The translations under genes were made by a program, and so were the position numbers. Under the pieces are notes generated by a model. The model did not search any database. It was not told the DNA's origin and worked only from the letters and a program-made list of their open reading frames with translations. 64,000 nt of DNA from Symsagittifera roscoffensis (taxonomy: Eukaryota; Xenacoelomorpha; Acoela; Convolutidae): the NCBI RefSeq assembly GCF_963678635.1, contig NC_087063.1:1393073-1457072 (forward strand), given 5' to 3'. Below, piece after piece: positions 26,601 to 41,600 of this stretch. Each line of letters begins with the position of its first letter. The stretch's first letter is position 1.

Positions 26601-29600
26601 CAAAACCGACAAAACATGAGCGAGAAACGAAAGTCCGAATATTCAACTTTCACCGGAAACACAATAACAACTCCATAGATTTTGAAAAAAGCAGGATAAA
26701 CTATTTCAAGCTTAAAGAATTTTTTTCATTCTATTACAATGGCATAAAAAAATCAAAATCAAAAACTATTTACAAAAACTTCCCCGAGAAAAACTTTAGC
26801 AAGAAAAGCAATAAGCAAATAGTCGCAGATCTTGCAAAATAGAAAACGTAAATCACTGTTGGAGGCGTGAAAATGATTCATCTTCCTCCAAAGAGCGTTT
26901 GGACTCCAGATGTGGTGTTCTTTGGACTCGCAGGCATGGAACACGAGGAATATGAGAACCAGGCTATTTATCACGATGGATTTGTGATTGCAAAGATATC
27001 TACAATGACCATGCAAATCTACTGTCCTCTCAAATTCAAATACTTTCCTTTCGACACCCAGGTATAAAACAAGAAAATCGACGAAAACAAAAAAAAACTT
27101 CAAACAAGTTAACTTTGTTTTTCAGTAACGTTTATGAAAAATAATTGATAACTGCTTACAGAAAACAAGGACTCTTGAAATGATTTGTTTTAAATTTGAA
27201 CATAATTTCAACATCGTCACCGTTTACCAACTGTAATTAGGCAAAGAAGGATTTCATCATAATGAATACAAATTAATGGGCAGAAGCCAAATGGCAGTGC
27301 TCACGCATAAAATATATATCTGTAGTTTTATTTTCATCAACCGCTATTCTCTTGCATAAAAACTAAGATGACCTAAATGATGCTGTTAGTCTATGTAAAT
27401 TGTGTACTGGAAAATAACTAATCGGTACTGGAAAAGATACAGAAAAAGTGCGATGTAGCTTTGTGTTTGTGTTGTGATTCTAGTTTTTGTCGATGTTATT
27501 GCTATGTGGACTATTTGGTGCCCAGGAGAGTTATCTTGGCGAGCGCTATCGACTATAACTTCTAGGTTCCGCGTAAACTTCTAGGTTTGGCGTCGTGTTT
27601 CCAAAAAGGTCTTTTTAGGCTGCTTAAGTGGATTGGCATTCGACCAAATGCTCGATTGTGTGAGCTGTTTTGTTGTAGGATGGGTATATGGGGTCTACCG
27701 TAGGGTCCATGAAGTGCGCGTACGCCCTAAGAGTCGTGAATGGCCTGATCGTAGCTGAGCTATTAGGATGGCGTCCTTTTTGCATTTCACCTGCTGAGAA
27801 CTTCCTTTTTCGGAGTAGCCGGCTTTGCCTGCGGCTTTAACTCTGGGGTGCGATGGCGGCTTATACCGTACTGCTCATTTAACACATGCAAGGGCTGCTG
27901 GTAGGGACGTTGGTTCTGGCTCAGTTGTGGTCTCTTCTGATGCTTTTTTGCCTCTTTGTTCACACGCTCATTTACTATGACGTTGAATTATCCGGGGTAC
28001 ACTGTACAGTAACTTCTTGGATGCTACTGTCCAAGTACTCTTTAATAACTTGAATGTCTGCTGACCTTGACTTTGGTGACTTGCATAGCGATTGGCTGTC
28101 TGTGCAGACAAGCAATTTTGATTCGGTCTGGTAGCATTTCTTTTATTTTTAGAAGGGCTGCGATCAAAGCGGCCTTTTAATATTCATATGAAAAAGTATT
28201 TGCCCTGCCTCTGTTCTTAACTGCTGAGGGGGCGTAGACAGTCATTTTTTGTTGATGACAGTCGATTATGTCTAACACTTTCCCCCAGTGTAGTTTCTCA
28301 TCACTCAGCATGAAAGTAACTCATGAGTATGGAGCTATTAATGACACGGAGCGCTTGTTTTTGGGATAATTGCAGATGATTCATTGAGTTGCTACTAGCG
28401 GCGTGTGACCAGGCAGGATAAACGTAATCAAGTATGATTCCAATAAGGGCTTTGTAAATTGAAGTAAAGTCCCTTTGGTTGAAACCCAGGTATTACCTGC
28501 TAATGAGTTCAGGACTCCTATGCTGCGCCTGGCCTTGTCAGCGGAGTGTTTGTAATGAGTGGCAAAATAAAAACTCTGGCCGAAAGTAAAGCCTAAAATG
28601 TTGTGATTTTTGCTCAGCGAGAGGCTCATTGAATTAACAAAAACTGAGTATTTCAATCAAGTTTTTCTTTTGAACAAAAAAGTACTGATCCTTTAGAGGA
28701 CGCAAAACTTAGGTTACGAGAAGTGAAAGAAATCGTACAGATTTCAGGTAGTCATTTGAAGAGTTTGAAGTTTTCTTTGTATCTGAAATTTGCAAAAATG
28801 GACGAAAATCCTTCCATACGAGGTGAAGTGAAGATTTCCTGGTGGGGGAGGGTAACTATGGATAGTAAACTTAAGAATTGCGGTAATAATATCGAGCCCT
28901 GGGGAAATCCACAGTGGAATACTCTACGGGAGGATTCCTATCCACGAAAACAAGTCGTGGCTTGACTCCTCTTTAAATGATTACTGGGCCATTGGACAAG
29001 CAATCTTGGTAGCGGTGTGCCATGAACCAATTCCAAAAAAGCGCCATGACAAACCATGTCAAAAGCCTTTCAAATGTCTAGAGTAGAAACGACAGTCCAT
29101 AAGGTGACGTAAAAATCGATCGTTGATAGTGAAGTGGTGGTGTAGAGAAATGGGTGAAAAACCATGTGTGAACCTAAGTATCATATGACCACTGCTTTCA
29201 TGACAAATGTTGTAAACATATGACCAAAGAAATCAGTCTGAACCTGGTTATCAAACGAACAATTTTTAAAGCTGAAGTTTAAGTAAACTAAAACAAGGTA
29301 TAAGTTTGTGGCGATGGTGGTAAATATGTTGAATGAAAAAATGGAAACCAATGAAGTTTTTCGATATTGCCAAACTTAATCTCAACTTCTCTATTGACTA
29401 ATGCAGATTTTAGCGCTTAGTGCAACTTTCTTCATTGTTCATTATTCAATCAGAATTTTTTTTTATTCTTGCAATCTTTCTGCTTCATCTAGTATTTTTA
29501 AAACAAATGGTATCAGCTGTTGAACTAATCACAGGACATAGAGATAGCAACCTATTGAATTCAATGAGCGAATGTACATTTTTTTTCTAAAAGATTTTGG

Positions 29601-32600
29601 GGTTGTTTCTGCAATTACTCAAAAAACAGTTTTCAAATTCTGACACTTTTTGGATGAAATTATGTGTAAGGCTAGCTGGATCGAAGTTTGAGAAATCAAG
29701 CTTCGAAGGTTTGAAACAGCCAGTATATCATAACAGTAAATCTTAACAATATATCATCAGCGCAGAGTGAGTAATTCTGCGCTGAAGATCGAAATAAACT
29801 AATGATTGGGAAAATGACTACTCCGATTTATGCACAGGTTTATCATCAGCAATTAATGTGTCTTTAAATTTTGTTTAAATATCTGGTATAAGCGCCCAAG
29901 ACCTTTTCTTTCTTTAGCTCATATTTGACCAGCTTTAGCCACAGGTCTGCGCGAGTAAAAGGAGAACGGATTTCTGGGGCAGTTGAAATGTGGCAATGGG
30001 TGTGGGTGACAAGAGACAGTAAGGGGCAAAGTGGGGGAAAATAGCTGCCTAAGCGGATGAGGTAGGCGTTTATAATCCGACTAACCAGACCGAAATGGGG
30101 AAAGCTTAGAGCGGGTCGTTATGGGATAGGGACTTATCGTCATTTAAACCATTTAAAATGGATTGTCGGACTTGACAAGGGGTCGGGGTAAGACTGATAA
30201 AAAATGATTGGGGATATTCGAACGGTATATGGAGATTAAAAACTGAGAAGTTATAATGGTGTGGTGGTATGTAACGTTCAGGATCTCGACTTCACTGAGC
30301 AAGTGGGCAGTGGACCTCATAAAATTAGAGCCAGTGATCACACGGATGACCCGATTTTGATTGATCTGTAGTTGATTAAAGTTCTGCTGATGGCGTGCAC
30401 CCAGGCCGGGAGGCATAATCTAAGAGAGCGAATTAATGCTTTGTAGGTTTGAAGTAGCGTTTCTTTAGCCTCAACCAAAAAGGAACCTGCTAACGCCTTC
30501 AAGACTCCTACCCTGCGACGATCCTTGTGAGCAGATCTCTTGCAGTGAGCTGCAGAACTTATATTCGGGTCAAAAGTAATCCCTGAAATTTTTGGATTTT
30601 ATTAGGAGGGAGAGGCTCAAATACAGTTGGAGTTTTGTTAAAATTTTTGTTGTAAGATGAAAGCAAGGTAACTGACTCTTTAGAGGACGGAAAATGCTAG
30701 CTTACGCGAGGTGAAAAAATCAAAAAGGTCATGCAGATAACCAATTAGTTAGCGTGATGCTTACTCAATGTCAAAAATTTGGGTCATCGGCGTATGGGGT
30801 GAGAAGAACCCTTACCTGGGGTGGAGGGGCGTCATGAAGCATTAAAACCAGTCGGTGATAAAAGAGAGCACTGGGGAACTCCACAGTGAAAAATTCTCTG
30901 GGGGAAAACTTAGTAGTTGAAAACAGTGGTGGCTTGTCGGCCAAAAAAACTTACTCAGCCATCGAATTAAACCTCTTGGCAGCGGTGTGTCATGAATGAC
31001 TTCTACTATTGTTCTATGACATACAATACCAAATGGCTTTGAAAGATGGAGTGTGGCGAGAACAGTACGTAAGAGAGGGCGATTTTGTTAAAACCATTAG
31101 TGATAAAAAATTCAAGACCTGTATGATGAGGAAATTTTATGGTCCTTTTCAGGTTTAGGCAGAGGGATTACCTTGGAAATTTTCCACATTTGAGGGATAA
31201 AATTATCAGACAGCGAAAAGTGAAACAAATTCAAAAACAAGCGCTCCGAGTTGTTCGAGTTGGACATTACAATTACAACCCAGACCGAACGCTCGTGAGG
31301 GTTTGCTATCTGTATTGGTTAGTTTAAGTTGTTGATGAAAAAAATTGGGTTATCAGACAGAGAAAGTTTGGCAATTTTGCGTTTTGTTTTCCAGAAAAAC
31401 TTGTCGGAGGTATGAATTCTAGCGTTTTGAATTCTAGCGTTTGTAAATTAATTATTGAACGTTTTTGCTATGTCAGTACCCGAGGTCATAGTTTTAGAGC
31501 CAACTTGAAGGGGTGCCTGGATCGGTTTAGAGAACGTTCCACTTTCCAGACTTTTCTGCACCACTGCGATAATCACAAGTCTGAAAGAAATTACGCCAAT
31601 TATTTCTATTGTTTTTTCTCTCTGATTCATGAGTTGGGAGTAAAGTTGAGAAGTTCTGAAACGAGAGTGCTGGGTGGTTTCCATGGGCTAATTTTTGTGG
31701 TCGCCGCGTTCTCTTTCAACCACGAGTAGATGACTCCGGAGAACGGGGTGCGTATTGGCGGTGACGCCCGGAGGGGATGTCGTGACGTGCTGCCCTGAGC
31801 ACCAGATCCCCGAAATTTTTCTCCGGCCGCAATTGAGGAAGGAACCCCTGAAGCAAGGACACTCCCTCAATTTCCTCGGTAAATTGCCGCCAATCAGTAC
31901 GGAGAAAATTCATGTATGTATTTTCGGAGAAAAGTATGTAGTTATCAAAGAATAATTCAATAAAAATAGGGAGGTGGTCAGAGCCTAGGATTTGATTGAG
32001 TTTCAGGTTCAATTAAAAGGGACTGCAATGCTAGGAAAACATCAGGCGAGGAATGTTGTGCATCAGAACTAAAATGGACTCTTGTTTGGTCGTCGTCATT
32101 TAATAATGCGAAAGTGGATTCAGTGATTTAATTGGAGAATACTTGACCACATTGATCTTCTTCGATACTCGAATTCCGGAGGGACGAAAAAGCATTGGCG
32201 TTCCCAGTACCAGAGCATCACCAGGAACCAGAAGATCAGTGAGGAATGAAGAAAAACCGGGAGGACAATTAAAAAATACTGCTTCGATGCTTCGACGAAC
32301 TAGCTACCACAGAGATACTCAAAACCTCTAGCATACTGGCGGTTTTTGAAGTTACTTTCTCGTACTCTGTAGATTCGTGGATAGCAAAGAAGAGGCTAAA
32401 ACCCCCTTTAATTTTGTCTTTACAGATGAGTGAGTATAAAAGGATCGGGGAGGTGTTAAGACTTCGTTTTCTCAAGTTGGTTTCCTGGAAAAGGGCTATT
32501 TGATTCTCGGCTAGGAAAGCGGCGATTTCGGCGGCTTTCCTAGATAAATTATTAAAATTAAATTGTAGGAGTTTAAGCGTGGCTTTTGTCAGTTGGGTGT

Positions 32601-35600
32601 TGGTTACAGAAAGTAGCGACGAGTTTGTGAGATTGGTCAGTAGAGGGTTCTGGGAATCAGTAGCGTGAGCCGGTCTAGTCTAAGGGATTGATGTTGTGTT
32701 ACCGTAGAAAGTGGCGCTGGCTCCAGTGAGAGGTAAACTGTACGTAGAAGTGCAGAGTGGGCAGTAAAAAATCATGGTAAATTTTAAGGCAATCACACTA
32801 GACAATGATTGGTTACGGTGCATGTATTGGTTGCAAGGATTAATGCCGGATCGAAGGAGGAAGGTGAGAATTAGCAGAGGGAGCAGCCTGAACTTCTTGA
32901 CGCTATTTGCAACCTGGCGAGTCACGCAGTCGGATCCAACACTCGAAGGCGGCGTCATTTGGATCCCCCAGGACATTTTTTGTTTCTATCGTCAAAACAG
33001 ATACGACCGTTTTTTGACGCTGGACCAATTAAATTTTTGTCTTATAAATTTACGCTGCTTTAAGTCTAAGTCAAGCTCATCAGCCATCAATTCCAAAGCT
33101 CATCAATTCCAAATTCTTTGTTAATTGCAAGGATTCATCTCTAGCTAGAAAACCTCGAAAACAGTTTTTGATATACTGGCTATTTACGCCTTCAAAGCGA
33201 AGTTACTCAAATTTTTGTCCGGTTAGCTCCTTGCAAATAACTTGAAAACTTCATCTAGCTGGTGCCATACTTTCAACAGTATATCTGAAACAAGTGCAGA
33301 AAAAGCCACAAAAACAAAGAAAAAACTTGTTCATTTTTTCCTTGAAAAAAAAGTTGCGACTTCTTTGTACTGTGACTGTTTTTTTTTGAAAAGCTAACTA
33401 GCTGATGTGTGTAAAAAGACTGAAAGATTCATTTAACTTATCATTTTTGTGATTTAGCAATGCATCATTTCTGCCGGTCAATGGGTATCAGGCACGGAAG
33501 ATTACAAGTTGGAGGGGAGTTATGGAGTGGAGGGAGAGATATCCGATCCCTTCCTTGATGAACAGCAGAGTCAATGGGAGCTACTGATGCCTATTAAGTA
33601 CAGGGTATATACGGGGACATACGGGGAGTCATTTTTCGAATTTTACCGTATTGATTACACAATCAAGTTCAGACGAACACCGACATTCTACATAGTGGTA
33701 TTGATAGTGCCTTCAATCCTGTTGGCAATACTTCCTCTTCTGGGACTTCTCATTCCAATCGACTGCGGAGAAAAGATTTCACTCGGAGTGACAGTTCTTC
33801 TAGCTCAGGGTCAACAATAGAGATTTAGAGACAATCTGGCCGAAACTTGAAAATATAAATCTAGTCTTAGAAATTCAGGTTGGTTCATGTACTACAATAG
33901 TATGCAGTAGAGCGGCAAAAGTAAAAATGATCAGGGTGTAATTGTTTGCTAGCAAAATAGCTTAAGGTATTGATAAAAAGGAACAAAAAACAAAGCAAGG
34001 CCAACAGACAACCTGTAAAAGAGTCAAAAAGAGTCAATGAACTCAAGGAAACCGATAAAAGTGATTTATAAGTTTTTAAACTTATATCACTTCTAAAAGA
34101 TCTTTCAGTTTGAAGCATCTTGTAAGATTGGCCATTTTTACAAAACTAACCCAATTTGAAAAAACTGGATCAAAGGATGATTTCATTCGGCTCATTTGAA
34201 AACAAAAGTAAATCAAACCTTTAGGGTCTTTTCGGATAGCGTGAACTACTTAAAAATAGGAGCCAATCGACCCGAATAAGTGTCTTCATTGGCACTTCAG
34301 AAGAAATTACATAAAAGCTTCTCTAGAAGGTTGGCTTGAATTCTCGGAAAACGGAAACTATTTCAAAACAAGCGCAAGGATAGCAGGTTCCTGTGCAAGT
34401 AGCACAAGATTTCGACCACAGTAATATCAAAATCTGTTGACAATTGTGACTTTTTAACCTACTACAAAAGCTGCAAAATGAACAACAAAAAAACTACTTG
34501 AAGCTTATCATACGCTTTACTACTCGATCGAAATTAGACTAAAAGCAAAAAAGTGAAACCGGCTGAGAAACGGTTAGAGAAAACTTTAAAAATTTTTTAT
34601 ATGTCATTCAAATCTTGACTCGACCTTTTCTGAAGATTTATAGAGGCAACTGATTTTGCGTGGCCACTTCAAAAAGATAAAATATCAAATTGTTCGCCCT
34701 GTTCTGGTTAAGTTGTGGAGCTACTGGTTCTGTCGGAAATTCTACCGCCAACAAGAAAAGGCGATTTGCCCATTTTGGGTCACCTTGTGATTTTCTTCGT
34801 TGCACTGATGGTAATGTCGATCGCAGAGTCAATTATTGTCACGGTTATTCACAAAACATCACAAATAGCAATTATAGCTTATCATACGCTTTACGATCTC
34901 TACTCGATCGAAATTAGACTAAAAGCAAAAAAGTGAAACCGGCTGAGAAACGGTTAGAGAAAACTTTAAAAATTTTTTATATGTCATTCAAATCTTGACT
35001 CGACCTTTTCTGAAGATTTATAGAGGCAACTGATTTTGCGTGGCCACTTCAAAAAGATAAAATATCAAATTGTTCGCCCTGTTCTGGTTAAGTTGTGGAG
35101 CTACTGGTTCTGTCGGAAATTCTACCGCCAACAAGAAAAGGCGATTTGCCCATTTTCGGTCACCTTGTGATTTTCTTCGTTGCACTGATGGTAATGTCGA
35201 TCGCAGAGTCAATTATTGTCACGGTTATTCACAAAACATCACAAAGAAAATTGCCGGAATCAATCGACCGATTTCTGAAATCTAGGATCATAAAATTTAT
35301 CAAATCGAAAAATGAACAAGATGATGACACGCAATCGGTTCAAACACAAGCTAACTCGCAGCATAACGAAGAAGCTGTCAACGACACAGTCCACAGAATG
35401 ACTGGCAGCCGAAGCACCTCTAGAATAGAACATGAAGACGGTGAAAAATACACGAATAATGCCAATGAATGGATGTATTTGGCGAACGTAATCGACCGAC
35501 TGATGTTCATTGTGTACTTTGTGTTGCTGCTTTCTGGGTTGCTGTATTTCTTTATTTCTATGAACATCTAAGGCACCTTTTTAGCTATTCCTATCCTTTT

Positions 35601-38600
35601 CCAAAGGAAGTCGAGATTTTTAACAATGTGCCATACTCTTTCGATAGTCATATCGGGCTTTTTTCCTGACTTTCGAGCGAAAGTTATTTTTTTTTGTAAT
35701 TTGTACGTAGTCAATTTGATATTTTTCAAAAACCCAAAATCAGGGTGTCCTTATTCTTAACTAGATTCTTATTTTTTGAGCAAATCAGATATCACGGGGT
35801 TTTACTAGGCTCCTGAGAGTAAGCATTGACAATGGAAAACGATTCCTTTAAAACAAAATAAAATTAAAAAAGAAATAGAATTTAAATTTTCAAGAAAAAA
35901 ACATTATCAAATTATTAAGGTTGATACAGTGTTTGCAAACACATTAATCGCCTTTCTAGATACGGATGATGGAAATTCAATTCATTCTGAATATAACATG
36001 TCGTAATAAATTTGTTTCCTTGAAATCAATAGGACTAAACAGTTCGACATGACTAAAGTTATTTATTTGAATTGCATAGCTTAATGGAATTTTGGCCATG
36101 GTCTATAATCACCGAATTCGGTTCGACGACGGCGATTAGCTGTCGCGCTGAAATCGGTGATACTAACGTGCAACGCACCTCCGGTGCTTCGAACTTATTA
36201 CAACTCATTAAAAACCGCACATATTGGTAATGAGATCTCCATCCTTCGAGTGTAATCTGACAGCACCCTAGTACAGAATTGGTAATTTCAAATTTTGTAA
36301 GTATTTTTTTGATTCAAATTGTATAATTCAATTTTAAAAAATTTAAAAAAAAAAGTTTTTTATATCTTAGTTCTTTGAGAAATTTTAAAATGAACTAAGA
36401 AACGTCACATCTCGAAAACTAAAAGCAATTGAGCAGTCGCATTTGGATGCAAGATTTGCAACTACTGAGAAGACTCTTACAGTACCCAACTGCAGCGTTG
36501 GATAATTCAAAATTTTAAGAAAAAAAAATAAATTTAAGTTATCCGAATTTTATTTTAAAAAATCACAAAGGAAGTTTCTGGAAAAACAACAGAGTTTTCA
36601 GCAGTCATATTTGGAGGCTAAATTCGCAACTCCTGAGATTACCCTGAAAGAGCCTCATTATAGAGATGGAACTTCAAATTTTGTGAAATTTTTTATCTGA
36701 GTTCTTTGAAACAATTTGAAAATATCCTAAAAAACATCATATCTCGAAAACTACAAGGATTTGAGCAGTCATATTCAGAGGCAAGATTCGCAACCCCTGA
36801 GAGTACACTTACAGTTTCCAACAACTGTATTTTTTAGAATAAAGTTTTTTTAATTTTTGAAAAAAAAACATAAAAAACGTCAAATCTCGAAAACTACAAG
36901 GATTTGAGAAGTGAAATTTGAAGGCAAGATTCGCAACCCCTGAGAGTACATTGAAAGCACCCAACTACAGGGTGAAAATTGCCTTATCTGGTTAACTAAA
37001 AGGATTGCGTTAATCATATATGGAGGCCAAAATCGCAACAACTGGGAAAAACCTGACAGCATCCCACGATTGGGTTGCTAATTTCAAGCTTGATGAAATA
37101 AACACTGAATTTGAACTGGAAAATCGAAAAAATCTTAACCATTGCAATATACGATATAGCTTAAACGTGCAAAAATAATACGTTAAAAAGCTTAAGCATG
37201 GCGAGATAGTGCAGCCCGCATTTAAATATATAATAGAATTCGATGCATTGTGGTAAGAAGATCGTATCTACGACCGAGGCTTTGCTTTTTCGTCCTGTTC
37301 TTGAGATTTATTTCAGTAGAAATATGCATGATCTATAATGGTCGAATCTTTTTGATATAAATATCATTTAATAACTCATATATCTGATCGTTTGATATTT
37401 TATTAAGCATCTATCCAAAACCAATATTTTATCCCAAATGTCAATTCACGAATTTTCAATAAATCAGAATCTATTTTTTAAGACCTTCAAACATTTTATT
37501 TTTTAACCTTTATTTTGGCGACAAAAAACATAGACAACAGACAAGTTGGAAAAGACTCAACTGACTTGTTTTTTTTAACTTAATTTGGAAAAAAACTGGA
37601 ACAAAATGTAAAATTTTTATTCCATTGGGAAACCTCAAAATTATTATCAATTATCGAAACTCGAAATTTTACATTTTCGCTGATCGATAACAGACTTTGC
37701 CTTCCTTTTAATCAAGGAAACTAACTGAACTTGAATCAATTTTGAGCGTGAACAAACTAAAACGAACATTATTATTTGCAGGAATTTATGTGGAGAGATC
37801 GATTTGGCGAGAGAGCATTTGACAACGTTATCTTTCATGTGAATTTTGCTTTAGTTCGATATAATTTACTTCTAGGCTGGGGGACATAGCTCAATTGGTC
37901 ATTACGGTGCGGTGGGGGTGAGAAATGGGAGAGATGGCTCAATTAATCCAAAACTAGCAGGACCTAAAGAGTTTTCAGTACACCCATCGACTCTTAAAAA
38001 CTTTATCGAGCCGGCAACAACAAGTTCTGGGCCGCATTTCCTATTTCACGCAGGAATAGCAAAATGAGACAGACAGGTAAAATTTTCTAAGGCATTGAAA
38101 GAGCGCTGAAAGAAATGAACGCGCAAACGACGGGAAATGAGGAAAAACTTGTGTAGAATTATCCTAATACAGCTCAAGTGATCAAAGAAAGAGGTTTAAG
38201 AAAGCCAAAAAAAACTATTATCTGATTTAACTTCTTCCAAATTTAAGTTGGAAAAAAATCACGGCCTAGATCTTCTTGAGCCATATTGGGTTTTTGAGAG
38301 GAGAGTGAAATTTACCGCTGTAACAGATATTAAGCTAGCTTCAAAAAACCCAGCCCTCAAATCACATTGCCGATTTAGGACACAGATGCACCGCAAAGTC
38401 ATAATTACTAACCGAAAAAATTGATCGAAGAGGTGACTTACTACTCAAGTGTGCCAGTTGGACATTTACGCCAATTAATTGTTACTAGCGTGTAACTCAC
38501 CTCCATTGCTTCAAACAGATAAGTGAACGTACAAGTTTCTTTAATATAAGTTACATGAAACAACAACGAAATTATTGCAACCGTAACAATAGACGGGGAA

Positions 38601-41600
38601 ATCCAACGACGCTTTCTTTTTCAAAAACTGTAACTAAAATGGTCAAATCTTCCAGATTGACGGAAGATCTTCCAGATTGACTTCCAAATGGTTCCATATC
38701 TTCGGAAATTTAAAATCAGAAACAAAACCTAAAATGGCCGACAGCATACAATTGCATTTTCCATATTTACCAAATTCAATTTAAGGAAAGTTTTTGAATT
38801 ATCATTGAAAACATCAAACTCTCGGCTGTTTTTATAAGATTGAAATAATCATTTTTTCCAAAAAAAAAAATCACTTTTTTCGAATCTGTTTATTCCTTTT
38901 CAATTTTTTATTCGCTAGCTTTCAGTATTACGCCTCACTTGTGATCGCATCGACTGTAAAATAACCGAGGTTTCTGCGATTCGCAGAAGATCTATGAAAA
39001 TATATCGGGCCGGGTAGCGCATAGTCCGTTGGTATTTTCAATGAAAGATTTAAATTGGCAAAATAAAATGATTTCAAATGAAATGATAGCACTCAGAATC
39101 TCGCAATAAAAATGTCTCAAATTGCTGATTTTTGCCCAAAACTAACTAAATTATAACTTGCCTACAACGGAAACGTAAAATTCAGATAATCAAAAACCTT
39201 TCAATTGTTTGAAAAATTATCTCTAGCTAACTCTTTCAATTTCATCCGCCAAGGAAAATCGTTTGAATTTCAGTTCAATTTTTAAAAAATCTATTCTGAT
39301 CGGCAGATGAAATTTTAACAGCAACTGAATTATTAAGCATCAATTGATATCTGAATTTAGATTGCTAATTTTTGAAAATTCCACTTTTTAGTCAGAAAAA
39401 ACTAAGCAAAAATCGGAAAGATATTTTAAAATGTTGAAGAAAATACTGATTTTATACCAGTTGCCGCTTATATGGACTCAGGGCTTCGAAAGTCGAGAAG
39501 AGGAGAAAATGTTCGTCGATCAATTGCTGAACAAGACAACGATTAACACAATTCCGAGTTCAAACTTATCCGTTGTGTTTGCGCTCGATATATACCAACT
39601 GCTGAAGATAGACGAAATACAGGCAAGGAAGCAATTCGTTTTTTACAGGCAATGACGTTTGGTAAATTTCCCCTGTTTGCGATTTGCGCCTTTCCCAGCA
39701 TCTTTACATTATTCAAAACAAAACATGTTTTCAGGGAAACGATTGTTTGCTATTTATGCCAACAGACAACAGAGTCAATGAAAGCAAAGAAACAGAAAAA
39801 AACTGACTTAATTTTTGAAAAAAATTACTATTTTCGAATTTCCAAGAAAAAAGTATATGACGTTTTTGTATTTTAAAAAATAAATTCAATTTGAAATGAC
39901 TGGAGTCTTAGGAAAGTTTTTACTCCGCAGGGATTTCTGAAAATTGATTCCACTTTCGAAACTAGAAACCGATTACGTTTTTCCACGCCATTTCCTCTTT
40001 CGTAGCTGGAGAACGAATTTTGCATTCCTTTTAGCAATGAACTTAAATTGAACTCGAAAAGTGCACATGAGCCCCTGAGGCCATTCACAACTGCATTAAT
40101 GTTTGAATGCATTTTCTGTAGTTTTTAGAGCATTTTTAAACTTATCCTGGAAAAAATTATCACGACCTGTATAGGAGTCTGAACTACGATTATCGACTCA
40201 TTAAAAATCTTTAGCAATCACTATATGAACCATTTTGTCGTCGTAGACTTTTTATTTGCCGGAAATTCTCTTATTGCTCTAAAAAAACACTACCTGTTGG
40301 ACTCGAGTCACCCCTGATAACAATCAGCACTACAGTACGCAACGAAAAGAATCGCCTATTATCGGTTTCGCATAACCGTAAGATATATTGTTTGAATCTG
40401 ATTTCTCGTATAATCTAATATTGCACAAGATATAAAAAGACACAGCGAAGATATAAAAAGACACAGCGAACTGTTTTGAGTTTTTTCTATACTGCTCAAA
40501 TCATGACAAAGAAGGTTCTGATATGATACCACTAAATTCCTCCTAATTATTTTTGCGATACGCACTTTCAAGTCGAGAAAAAGGCGAAACCAAAGTGTGT
40601 CAGGGAAAAATTAGTGGTTGGATAAAAAACCAAAGATGCATTAAAAAAATCGAGCGAGTGGATATTTTTTGATGACCACGCGAAAGACCTTAAGACAACT
40701 CTTCTATTAAAATCAAATCATTACACGAACAGCCAGGTCTTGCCGCTTTTCGGGTAAAAGCACGTATCGATTGTGCGATAGCCAATTTACAAGCTTAATT
40801 TACAATACAGAATGTTGCCGTAATGAGAATATGGACAAATATCAACTACAGCCTTCCGCAACTTAAGTGGAACCCAGAAGATGTCGGAGGCCAGTGATTT
40901 TTACTTTTACAATAGGTGAAGTGAAGTTTCGCACAACATGCAACTTGCGATAGAGAAAGAATGGTCAATCATGAAAAAAAAAGATAAAAAACCCTTGTTT
41001 TTTGTCCAAATGCAAAAAAAACAGGGGATTCAAAACATGCCAGTATAGTAAGCTTCTAAAAAAATTAACTTTTGGCCTCAACATATATATAAAACGGCAA
41101 AAGAAAAAACAATGCATTCAAAAATCCAAAAACCAATGGGATATCTCTACTGAAAGGTTGTAATGTTGCCGATTCTTCTCCGCGAAAAGGACCACAAGTC
41201 AACAGCGAGAACGATATGAAAGAAAAACGTAAAATAAACCTTACAGTTAGAGTCATACAATTATCGGATTTTTAAAAATTTTACTCTGCTTCCAACTTGT
41301 GTTTCCATGTCTCATTAAAATAAACCTTAGCGAGAAGAGCCATATACAAAATACAAGCTTTATCGAAGACTAGTGAGACGAAAAAAATCGAAAAATTTCT
41401 CTTCCGCTAGAAGTTGATTATTTTTCTAACTCAGGCAACACCGAGCTTCGCAACTCATGTAATACATCAAACGCATAGCATGGCAAGCTCGCCGATAGAA
41501 AATGAGACAAAAGCCATAAGGTCGAAAAAATAATTTGACAAAAAAATTAACCGAAAAAACTACATCTAACTTAAGCCTCAAACGATATTCAGTTTGAGGA

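Noticed and set aside
34713-34936. A third channel gene
   Set aside because: It is the duplicated M3 exon of the left gene, with no preceding exons of its own.
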